This document shows positions 53,980 to 64,000 of a DNA stretch of 64,000 nucleotides, one piece after another (the stretch's first letter is position 1; every line of letters starts with the position of its first letter). This DNA comes from Pseudisothecium myosuroides (taxonomy: Eukaryota; Streptophyta; Bryopsida; Hypnales; Lembophyllaceae): the NCBI GenBank assembly GCA_951799445.1, contig OX637287.1, forward strand, positions 31,700,224-31,764,223, written 5' to 3'. The position numbers were made by a program, and so were the translations under genes. Under the pieces are notes generated by a model, which was not told the DNA's origin, made no database searches, and saw only the letters and a list, made by a program, of their open reading frames with translations.

Positions 53980-54513
53980 TCCCTAAGCGCTCAAGCAACC
54001 ATTTTTTGGTTGCTACACAACTTTGGGTAGCATTTTTGGGAGGATTTTTAAAAATAAATTATAATTACAATTATAATTTTTTTAAATTAGGTTGTCTTTC
54101 AATATTTATATTCAAAACTAAGATCGCTATGGTCAAACAAAAATTATAGGAGAAATAGCACAAACTGGTTTAGATTTGCCTAGTGTTGAAAAATTTATTA
54201 TTTGGAGAAAGTGTTGGTGTTCTCATTACTAAATCTTGTGTATTTTTTACAATTCAATAGAAACCACAATTTTGACCAATAAAAAAAATTTAAATGCTAA
54301 AGGTAGAAATTGTAATTTGGGCAAATTTTTAAAGTTATATCTTTAAAACTTGTTTGAAGAGAATCTAAAATAGTTTTATAATTTTGACCATATGGATACT
54401 TTTTACTTTGTGTGCTTTACACAATCTTCTTTGATGCAAACTTCAAAAAGATTATAGAACTTGCATTTTATAACACATTTGTGTTTTGTCTGAACCCCGC
54501 GGGCTTTTAGGAG
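53980..54513. mobile_element. Possible degraded piggyBac-type MITE (534 bp)
   Basis: TTAA at 53976-53979 and 54514-54517 enclose ends TCCCTAAGCGCTC and CTCCTAAAAGCCC (right end reverse complemented), which resemble each other and the CCCCTAAAGGACC ends of the clear element at 4964. The internal TTTTGACCATATGGAT resembles the TTTGACCGTACGGATT of the element at 61805. TTAA is frequent in AT-rich DNA, so this is tentative. Confidence 0.35.
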
Positions 54514-57500
54514 TTAAGAATGTATATAGCTTCCGTCTTCCGAAGTCTATTTAAGGTTTGAAATATTTTCTATGAGGGTAACTCTAGTCAAGAACATGAT
54601 AGTAACAAAAGGATATTTTTAATGGGACCCTTATTCAATAATGTCCAATGTCTTAGGCACTTGGATGCTTGCATTATGCTTCTAATTTTTATAGTAATGA
54701 AAGGAGTTTTTACGGGGTTGGGGGTTGAAGGATGAATATTTCCATCTACAGTTGGAATTTTTTGTTTTTTGAAAATATGAAGTATTAATGTGTATGCAAA
54801 AGAATACAATGAATTGTCAATTATTAGCACATCTTTGCATTGCAAGATTTTTGGGGATGTCTTCCAAGTCTTTATTCCTTGTGAAAATTGGTGGAGATAT
54901 ACCTAACATAATTTTGAGTACAGTAGATTGTTAAATTCAAATTTATAAAACTAAAAATTCTCATATATGGCAGTCACAAATGATTTGAGTGAATTCAAAA
55001 GGTCTAAAAAGTCATCCTCTTTTATTTATAACTCTAATAATTTGCAATCTATATGGTGAAATTTTTACCACATGTTTTCCAGCAAGTGGAGTGCAAGATC
55101 TTATTAGTAAAATTCAAAAAAGCCATTTTTTCTATATTCTTGGCTCAATGCACTAGAATTTGTAGTTTTGATTGTTTTTGACAAAGAAAAGGCTTTCAAT
55201 TGGTAGTTTAGGATTTAATCCTACTTTTTCTCATGTATACTTTTTAATTGGAGAAATTTTGATTTTTTTAGTCATACTTGAATTCACTTCAAAATTATAC
55301 TATTGATATTATTGATTTGACAATATAAATGAGTAAAATAAATTATTTTTATAGATGTATTATAATAATGAGGCTACTTTACTATACAAACTCTTTTTTT
55401 GGAATCCTTTAAAATTTTGTGTTTTTAATCCTTAACTAAAGGACAATTGTTTGTTGAATAGACAATTGAAAATCTGGATAGATTCCTATGAAGTCAATTT
55501 TGGTTGGATGTTCATAAAATTTTAATACAAGGTGTGAATATGTAACCCTTTAGTAGTAATTTTTTCCAATTAGAGGCCTTGATAAAAAATTATGCTAACT
55601 TGAATATTTTAGGTAGCATAGGCAATTTGGGCATCTTTGGGGCATCCTTTTCTAAAACCCTCATCAACCTTTAAAATTTGGCATGTATGTAACTAATAAA
55701 TTATATGGCTTTCAATCGTTTAAAAAAAAAATTTACTTCTCAAATCACATTCTAAGAGGAGTCAAACATTGTTGGCTATGTTGGGGTGGTTTTGAGAAAA
55801 AATATTTTCTTTCAACTTCAAGCCTTATTATCTTATAATTTGTGAAGTCAAAGTTTTTAGAAAATTTTCCAAATATTCCAAATGTTTGTATCTAACTTTT
55901 TACTTTATTATATTTTTGTACAAATGCTATATTTAACTACTCCCAGACTTTCAATAGTCCCAAATTAAAGAGGTGGTGAAATCCCCTAATGTTTTCCTAT
56001 GTATCTAGAGATCTCCCCAAATAGGAATGCTTTGCATGCATTAAATTTTGCACCCATAAATATTTTGGAGAGTGATTTATGTGCTTAGAAATGAAAGAAA
56101 TCATATAGTTATTATTCCATAATTGATTGTGCTAGGGTTTACATTGAAAGATTTGTGGACCGATTTCCATGATTTTGCATTCATTTTATAGCACAATTGA
56201 CGTCCCGGAACCTATCAAGAGATCCCCCTATGACAACCAATTGAAGCAAATATGGCTTCCATCTCCTATATTTATCCCTCACTGAGCAATGCATAATTGC
56301 ATAATTGCATAGGGAGATTCCTCGGGGGGTCACTCCATAGGAATTTAGGGACACCACGTGCGGCGAAGGGGTATTATTCTAGGGGGTATTTTGATGATTT
56401 GAAGTATTTAAGTGTTCCCTATTATTACCTAATTTTTTAATTGGGGGTATTTTATCCCCCCTTATAATTACTTATAATTGGAAAGGGTGGGCAATTTTAG
56501 AGACTCTTCATTTGTTATAAGAAAAAAAATAAAGAAAAAAAAGCCAAACATGAAGATTAAAGACAAAAAGCCTTCTACCTTGAGACTGAAATACGGATTG
56601 ATACGGAACTTAGTATGCAGAACAAACAAAATCACAGCATGAGTAAGCCAAAACAAAATTGGAAACATATGAAACCATGCATTCACCATAGCCAAAAGAT
56701 TAGCAGGCTTAAAAAAAAAGGGAAACTAGTGAAATCATGCATGCTTAACAACCACAACATCATCAAGGTGTACCCCAAAAAATAGGAAACCTAGACACCC
56801 ATGCACGTACAACAACCAAATCACAACAGGGTGTAGCCAAAAAAATGGGGTATCTGTTGAGATGGCAATTTTTAGTATATGCAATAGCCCCCTATATTGA
56901 ATCCACGTAGTTTTGGTATACCATTAGTTTGAAGCTTTTCCATTAAGCTTGCCCTACAATGATGGTACAAATTGTTGAGTTTCATTGAAACATCCATTTT
57001 GTAGACATTAGTTATTGTTTACAAAGGTTGCAAGTTAATGATGACAGTTGGATTGTCAAGCTTGTACATTTGAAAACATAAATATTAATTTGCAAGAGCT
57101 TTAAAGTTCAAATTTGGATGATGGATAGAGTGCTTCAAGGCATCATTAATTTTGGTAATTTTAATATACAAAGTCTTATTGTGATTGTTAATTTATTCAT
57201 GTTTGTAAATTGTAAATGGAGAAACAAAATTATTGTGATTTTATAATGTATATAATGCATACTACAAAATATATCATTCACAAAGTTTATAACAAAAACT
57301 AATGTGAGTTTTCCAAGTAAACCGTTTTCCGTAGATGGGAATTGAGGAACAATTATTTGAAAAGTTAAATTTAAAAAAAATTACAAGTAGAAATTTGGAA
57401 AAAGCAAAATCTGAAATGTTGTGAAATTGGATTTTGAAATGTACAATTTATAATTGCAAAAATTTACTCAATATATAGAGTTTATTAAAATTTTAAAATG

Positions 57501-57619
57501 GATGAAGAAGTATAACTGATAAGCTTCATTTTGTTAATTGAAGTTGAACAAAAAACATCAATATATTCAACAAAGGCGGATGCCAACTGTTTGGTTGGAA
57601 GGACCTTTAGGGTTTAAAA

Positions 57620-58030
57620 TCAATATTCTTGCAATACTTATGCAATATTGTTTCAATAAAAATGTTTACTATAAATTGCACATTTTCAATATACATGCAA
57701 GACACTTTTAGTTAGTTATACTATAGCAATATTGTTACAATCATGTTAGTTGTTGTTTCAGTATTGCAATTTAGGCAAATGTTGCAATATTGCAAGAATA
57801 CTAATTTTTTCAATATTACATAAGTACAATTTCAATATTGCATCGTTACTAAAATTGTTGTAGTATTGTTCTAAATGGGTACTTTCCTGATGGTACTACT
57901 ATTCAGTATTGATGAGCAATATTAAAAAACAGTACTGCAACAATATTGCATGTGTGCATCAATATTGTTCTTGATGCTACAATACTGCAATATTATTGCA
58001 TCAATATTGTTTAGTAGTATTGTTGCAATA
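57620..58030. repeat. Dense field of GCAATATTG / CAATATTG motifs
   Basis: About twenty copies of the self-complementary CAATATTG core or one-base variants (GCAATATTG, CAATATTGC, GTATTGCAA) in 400 bp, in both orientations, without a fixed period. A CCTTTAGGGTTTAAAA just before it (57607-57620) resembles a piggyBac right end. Resembles subterminal repeat zones of DNA transposons, but borders are not clear. Confidence 0.6.
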
Positions 58031-59575
58031 GATGGTGACCAAAGTTTTTTTTCTTTTTTTTCTAGATTTACAATTCAAGTTATAATATAAAATATAAGCT
58101 TGATATGGAAACTAGAATACCTACATGTGACCTTGTACTTGTATTGTTTTAGAATCCTTAAAGCTTGTTTTGACTGAGCAGAAATAGACAAAAGCCTTTA
58201 TGAGGACATATCTACAAAAATAGTTGTCCTGTAATTTTTGGCAAGGATTATTTGGCTAAGTTGATGCCACTGGTCATAAAAATTCCAAATGCTGATTCTC
58301 CATTCAGGAAAATTTAATTTGTTCTTTGGCTAATTTGCCCAACTACCTCTCATGGTACTTAAATTGGCATACTACTTATCACTATACAGGTGGCATTTTG
58401 TAAATTTCAAATTAACATTTGAGAGGTGCAATTAAACTGAATATAATAGTGGATTATTTAGCCTCCAAGAAATTAAAATTATTAATATGGCTTGAGATAT
58501 ATACCACATACGAACATGGCAATTATATTCACAGTCTGTAGTGACCAACTGATTTGGTGTCAGTTTGGTTCTTATTGTCTAGATTACCGTGTAATTAACC
58601 CTAATCACAACATCAATACCATGATGGTATTATATGCTGATCATTCTAATGATGCTTAACTTCATTCTGAATGCATGGCTGTTGCAATTCTACTTAGGGT
58701 TATTTGCCTTCAGCTTTCTCCTTGTTGTACTTCAAGCTAGATCATCTCTTGAATTGCCTAAGTATTCTGATTAGGACTCTATTAAGTTATTGAGACTCCT
58801 TGCATACTGATGTAACTCTTCCTTAAGCTCCTTGTCTGCTTGCTGGAAGCTCAAGCATCTCTGTTCTTTTATATCTCTATGACTGAGTGTTTTCCATCCA
58901 CATAAAAAAATCAGTAGACTCATAACTGAACCTACTAACAATAAATATCTTGGATCCATTTCATGGAGGGTATCTTAGATCTAATTTTTAGAAATATCAT
59001 GTATTAAACATCTAGGTATTTTACTTCAAAGTGAAAGTACATTAATTTCAACACTGTATATTACCTCAAAGTATTTTCTAATTTTTAGACATCTTGAATT
59101 AATAGCTCCCTATATTATGCCGCACGTTGTTTGCTAAAAAAATCTAAGTGACCCCCCCGAGGGAGATTCTTTTTAGACGGGGTGTAGAATATGCGTTGAC
59201 TTCACTAACAATCATGGTGTCGAAGTGGTACAATTTGATTCTTGTGCTATAGTACAAGTCATATCTAAATTTATCAAGAATAATATATGATTTACACTAA
59301 GACATGATATAGGCAAATGTTTCAAAGATATGATATCCTAAGAGTTCAACGGAATTATACACAAGTGAATTTAAAAGTTACTAACATCAGTTCAAAATTA
59401 TCAAATGAGCAATTGCTCTTGAGATTAAGAACCCTGGTTAGATCTCAGGGGAAGATCCTCAGATGGAGTGCTAATATACTCAAGCAAGGTATTCATAATA
59501 TTGTAAAGTGACAGTGTCCCATTACATTACTTACAGTGAAATTTCAGGGACTGTAGACAAGTGAGTCACAGGTGC

Positions 59576-61114
59576 TGTGAGCTCTTAGTTCGTCACTTGG
59601 GGCTTATAGTCTTCTTTTTTTCTAAATTTTGCAAATAAAGTTATAATTATATGCAAAAAGCCCTAAAAAAAGTGCAAAACTAAAATAGGTATGTTACATG
59701 CCAACATGGCATTTGGTCCTAAATGGACTTTTATCCCTCGAATAACCTTAAAATTCACTTATAAATAGGTTAGAACCGTGGAAGTAGTGGGAGTTAACAG
59801 GTTTGAGGATTCTTATCCAAAATAGCCTAAAACCACTGTGTACGTGATCATACTTAGCTAAATTGGTCTAAGGTGAGTCCATAGAAAATCCTAGATAGAT
59901 TCCTCCAGGTAAGTTTCAATTTCCTATTCCATCGACGAAATAGTAGAAACCCCAATTGTTAGCATACAAGTCAACAGAGGAATCTATGGCCACCGGATTG
60001 TAAATCCATAGTAATTATCCACGTTGTGGTAAAATCTCACTAAAAATTATATTACCTTCTTTTATGCTAATAACGCACCTTGACAAGTTTCAAAGTACTC
60101 CGATAGTGGGAGGTGCCCGAATCACCAACATTCCTCCAAATGATCAACGTGGCGGAATTTACGTGGAGTTGACCGGCGTCCCAAAAGCACACGAAGTCGG
60201 AATGAAGTCAACAAAGAATATTTTTTTTATTCCCTAGAGCCTTCCAAAAAACCCTAGCTAGTCCCCTTGTAAGGAAAGGGATCTCCAAAAAGTATATTTT
60301 TAACCTTTTACTGATTCGAGTTGGCGCTAGTTTTTGGCGAGTTTTTGGCAAAGTCAATAAGGGATAGGGGCCCCAAAAAAATTGCTTTTTGAAACCAATG
60401 GCGCAATTCATTTTCAATTTGGAGTTGATCTCTAGTAGTTAGAATTTTGGACCAGCATAAACCTTAAAATAGGTGAAAATCTTAAACTTAGATAAGGATA
60501 AAAATCTAATGTGATACGATTACCTAAATTAAATGAGAGGATGTGGATGCCTTAGAAGAGTATAAAAGGGCACCCGTTTCTCTCTCAAATGACCCCCCAT
60601 TTTTGTTTTGGGGTTTGTTGGGTCCATGTGGTGTTGGATATTTTGGCATTTTTAGACAAAAACCTTAATGGTGTTTTCAGGGCCTTTTTGACCCCTTGCT
60701 TGTGTTTTTCAAGCTTTCCAAGGTCCTTGGAAGTTTTCCTAAGTGGTGGTTGTACTCTTGGGCTCTTATGTTGAGTTGTTTGTTGCGATTGCGTGATCTT
60801 TGAGTGAGTTTTTGAATCTTTGCATTAATCCAAAATTCACCCCCACTATACCTTGGCGATGCCTTTTTTGGGGGCCTTTATTGTGAGTTTTTGAGTGGGA
60901 TAACCATGAGGTTGTACTAATCTCTTCTTTTTGCTAGCACGTCGTAGCCAGTGGGAGCCTTGGATGGAAGTTTGGGAACTAACCTTGTCTAAGAGGTTGC
61001 TTTGTGTTGATGGATTCCCTCTTAGTGGCGGAGCTTTGATCCCCCCGGTTGTCCTAAGTCCTAAATTGTGTATTAAAAATCGGGACCAATGGCAGAACTT
61101 TGATCCTAGGGGTC
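59576..61114 (+). mobile_element. LTR fragment, subfamily B-like, first 1.54 kb
   Basis: Starts TGTGAGCTCTTAGTTCGTCA and is collinear, inverted, with the 53396-53125 plus 26692-24950 part of the subfamily B LTR. It contains the conserved U3 block AAAATCTCACTAAAAATTA, the CACGTGG-related ACGT sites, a TATA box at 60561 and the CTTGGCGATGCC core (about 60858). It stops at 61114, where a minus-strand LTR begins. Confidence 0.85.
60561..60568 (+). promoter_or_regulatory. TATA box of the LTR fragment
   Basis: TATAAAAG followed by GGCACCC and a TTTCTCTCTC run, equivalent to the other LTR TATA sites. Confidence 0.55.
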
Positions 61115-61800
61115 TGTGAGTGCTTATTTACCCACCCTTGGTAAATAATAAGGCACAACCAGACTTTTAGTAAATTAGGTCCGATTTAATCTATGGGTGT
61201 TTAGTGTCAATCCATTGTGCCTTCCAAGCAATGGATCTTTTCTACATTCCTAAATGTTTGCCAATTTTGTAAGAAAAAAAATAACCTAATTGGACTTACT
61301 ACGACTTTTCTAGTCAATTCAAAGTTAAGAGGGCCCAGTAGTTTAAGAAGGGAGGTGGTTATAGTCTAAAGTTAGCTATTTTAAATAGAAGAGTACCTCA
61401 TGCCATTTCTAAAAACATAAGGTTCATCTAATTTGGACACTTCTAAAGGAAGTTATGAATGGATGAAGTTTTAACCCTAAAGGGTGCTCTAAACTTCATC
61501 CGCTCTTTCCTATAGACTCCCAATTCCAATTTGACTTGAAATTTGGACTATGAGTCTAAATCCGTAAGGTTAACATAAATGCCAAAATTTGGCTCAGATG
61601 GATGGAATCCCCTAGGGTTCATCCATTCCTAACGGCTATGTTTTTAGGTCTTTTCTTAAGTTTGCTCTAGTTTTGGTTTACCCTAAGTTTGTTCTATGAG
61701 GTTCTAAATCTATAATTGACCTAAACTTAATCCTAGAAGCTCCTAATTCACCTTCTAGATTTATCTAAGGGGTTGAATTAACTCCAAGGAATTTATTATT
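61115..61800 (-). mobile_element. LTR fragment, subfamily B, 3' end, interrupted at 61800
   Basis: Begins TGTGAGTGCTTATTTACCCA and follows the outer 650 bp of the LTR at 22616 closely, including the terminal hairpin and the anticodon-loop complement (61218-61232). It breaks at a TTAA (61801-61804), where a piggyBac element starts. The rest of this LTR presumably lies beyond the window. Confidence 0.85.
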
Positions 61801-61804
61801 TTAA

Positions 61805-64000
61805 CTGCTAAAGGACCAAGGGTGTTTTCCTGTCAAAAAACACTGAAAACTGCCATTTCTGCTGCATTCACTTATGAAAACCAAAAAAATAATATTTTTT
61901 AGAATCTAATCTTAGGATCTTACACTTAACTTGTCTAAGATCATGTGGAAAAAATTTCATCAACTTTGACCGTACGGATTGGAAGATATGAGCATTCAAA
62001 GTTGAGAAAAAAGTTTTTTTGGACTCTGCCCTACAGCTTCAGCTGCCTTTGACCGGCATTCGTGGAAAATTTTTGCACTACAGACTTTGAATAAAAAAAT
62101 TTACCATAATGAGGGTAATGTTTTACATATGTCCACCAAATTTCACTTCAAAAAAATTAGTGGAACACATCCAAAAAAATCTTGGAATGAGACTATGCCG
62201 AAAAAATTGACAATACACTATCTTTTCTTGCTAACAAGATTTCTGCCTCATACTTTCAATACTCAAAAATTCCAATGGTGGATTGAAACATTTATTTATC
62301 TTTGACAAACTCCCAAAAAAAAAATTAAAAAAAATTAAAAACTCTAATTTCTATTGAAATTAGAAGGCTTTTGTGATCCAAAGTCTTTAGGGCAAAGGGA
62401 AAAAAAGGGACCCGGTTTGTTCCCCTGTGTTCCTGATATGTTCCCTATAGCGTTCCATTGCATGGGGCCTCCAACTCACTATCTCATCCACCTACCATGT
62501 ACTCCATCCATCAAGTGTTTCTATCCACCTACTTCTCTACGAACTTCAAAAGTTCATAACTAATTCTACAAAGGTCCAAAAATTATGAAACGACTTGGGT
62601 TAGATGCCACTTTCATTTCTCTTCCTCTGAAAATTTACTAAAAATTATTTCAGGCACTTCATCTTCCCCTAAAAGGCGATCAGCTCTCAAAAATAGCATA
62701 CTACCTTATCTCCATCCAGGTAGTGGTGTTCCTGTGATTCTTTGTTGGCAGGCTCCTGTCACCACTTGCATGTTCTCCTCCATTTGCCATATAAGCTACA
62801 TCAGATGGCATGCCAACTTCTAAGGACATGAGATGCAAGCCATGAAGGCCATTTGAACAACGTCCCTGTACCAAAAAATAATGTCAAAGGCTTGTATGGG
62901 TGTCAAATTTTATGTTGTTTGTCAAGGCTCTAGAAATTCCTAGTTTTCCATAGAAGGTCCAAACACTTAGGATACTCTAGAATTCCATTATTTATTCATA
63001 AGGTGTCCTAGAACATTTAAAAAAATGAAAATGTGAGGGAACTCATTCTTCAATCACAATATTTACAACAATGGAATAAAAAAAAAGTAGATTCATAGCT
63101 GCACTTCTAAATGCCCCTAATTTTTTTGGCAATTGTATACTTCTTCCTCCTTCAAAAAAATCCACATTTCTATACATTTATTTCAAAATTTACCCTTCCA
63201 TCCACTGATGAAATATTGGCATATCCAATGATAGTTTGAGATCTTATAATAAAATTATAGAAACATTATTACAAAGTAATTCCTAAAGTATTTGTTACAA
63301 TTGTGCATGAAAATTATACTCACTTTGCAAATGGCTTAGCCATTCAAACGTTCGTGAAAAATTTGGAAACACCCCTTGCGCCAACCCATAAATTTATTGC
63401 CACAAGTAGGGCAATATGTCTTTGACTGCGTCAATGGAGATGACCCATCATTGCAAACCACGCACGGATTGCGGTCCTTAGTAAATCCAGGGTAACACAC
63501 TTGCCTACGACGAGGTGGTTCTTCAAATTGTTAACATCTCTTCCCAGGCCATCTTGACGTTAGAGTTTCGCACAATTGAGTGTGAAATTGCAAATGCTTG
63601 ATTGGACGTTTTGGAGGATCTTGCGCCTTGCATTTGTCCATATAAATTATATACATATTCACAATGCTCGTATCAGCGAGAAAAAAGAAAACACGATGCC
63701 ACCACTTGTGGGACCGGGTCTAACATGAATATGACGCTCGTAATTGGTCAGCCACGTCGACACCACGCATGTGAGTTGTATACTCAAGATGTACCGGTGA
63801 TGTCTGAATGCTCTCCCGTTCTTCACCATTACGACGTGGAACTGTTACTACAGGAAATTCCCACGGAAATTGAATTGGACCCGCGTGCATTGAAATGATA
63901 AGAACCGCTTTCTTATCTTTCCATATAATGCTCAACATTTGCCTCGAATCATGCATGCGCCAATCTAGTGTGCCTTGCTCATTTCTGTTGAAATCCTTTG
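61805..64000 (-). mobile_element. piggyBac element with decayed transposase, running off the window
   Basis: TTAA (61801-61804) followed by CTGCTAAAGGACCAAGGG, close to the ends of the 936-bp element at 4964-5899. The first 250 bp align with the inverted right end of that element. The transposase relic at 63336-64000 is on the minus strand, with its 3' end towards this terminus. The 1.5 kb between (61805-63335) has no supported gene. The other end and the N-terminal transposase part are outside the window. Assignment of the whole stretch to one element is inferred. Confidence 0.7.
63336..64000 (-). pseudogene. piggyBac transposase, C-terminal part, with in-frame stops
   Basis: The minus-strand frame from the window edge reads GTLDWRMHDS, WKDKKAVLIIS and MRGVDVADQLRASYSC, then a TAG. 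It continues in the same frame with HKWWHRVFFFLADTSIVNMY, the characteristic tryptophan-rich segment of piggyBac (DDE_Tnp_1_7) transposases. A second stop (TAA, about 63530) precedes a C-terminal cysteine-rich zinc domain (CVVCNDG, TYCPTCGNKF, GCFQIFH) that ends at 63336. Two stops make it non-functional. The first catalytic aspartates would lie beyond the window. Domesticated versions keep an open frame, so this is a transposon relic. Confidence 0.85.

Larger units (their letters stand above)
53402..59570. other. Gene-free AT-rich stretch
   Basis: No supported gene. It contains a short AT/GA microsatellite (53428-53462), a possible degraded piggyBac-type element (53980-54513), another piggyBac-like right end near 55130-55218, and a dense field of CAATATTG motifs (57620-58030). 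Short open frames at 56468, 58771 and 59317 have no recognisable features. Confidence 0.45.

Overview
This is plant nuclear DNA, AT-rich and dominated by transposable elements, with one recognisable host gene in 64 kb. Three things point to a plant: a bulb-type (mannose-binding) lectin receptor kinase with eight exons, Ty3-type LTR retrotransposons of the Tat/Ogre kind with LTRs of 4.4-5.4 kb, and CACTA and Stowaway-like DNA elements. A piggyBac transposase relic at the right edge is unusual for flowering plants, so a non-seed plant or another lineage with a TE-rich genome is possible. The species cannot be named from the sequence.

Layout. 718-6099: solo LTR on the minus strand (target duplication TTGCC) carrying a 936-bp piggyBac-type element (TTAA duplications). 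6.1-12.4 kb: no gene, only microsatellites, short tandem repeats and two MITEs. 12476-15762: lectin receptor kinase with an apparent 1-nt frameshift before its membrane segment. 16.2-20.2 kb: a MITE, then a 2.7-kb CACTA element inside a palindromic CACTA-type MITE. 22616-53396: a minus-strand solo LTR split by a plus-strand retrotransposon (26693-53119, TSD CTTGG). That retrotransposon has a second, minus-strand retrotransposon (29997 to about 39312) inside its own 5' LTR. 53.4-59.6 kb: AT-rich and gene-free, with old DNA-transposon traces. 59576-61800: plus-strand LTR fragment interrupted by a minus-strand LTR, itself interrupted by a piggyBac element that runs off the window and carries a decayed transposase.

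The plus retrotransposon keeps a tRNA-Gly(UCC)-type primer site, an ORF upstream of gag (ORF1), gag with three zinc knuckles, an aspartic protease, and a 214-residue accessory ORF beyond the pol position. Reverse transcriptase, RNase H and integrase are deleted. The minus copy has the complementary loss: gag to most of pol is gone, and only the integrase C-terminus and a very divergent version of the accessory ORF remain.

The most interesting signals are in the LTRs. (1) Three diverged LTR subfamilies carry, at a matched position about 1.2 kb before the LTR end, a 17-21-codon open segment that runs from ATGG directly into a GAG|GT splice donor. ORF1 has no methionine codon, but has a CTAAC branch-point-like site and an AG acceptor in the matching phase. 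This suggests a retrovirus-like spliced mRNA starting in the LTR. (2) About 110 nt upstream of the primer-binding site, a conserved hairpin exposes a loop complementary to the anticodon loop of the same tRNA that fits the primer site, a candidate two-site tRNA capture device. The piggyBac family appears both as a deleted derivative and as the transposase-bearing relative.
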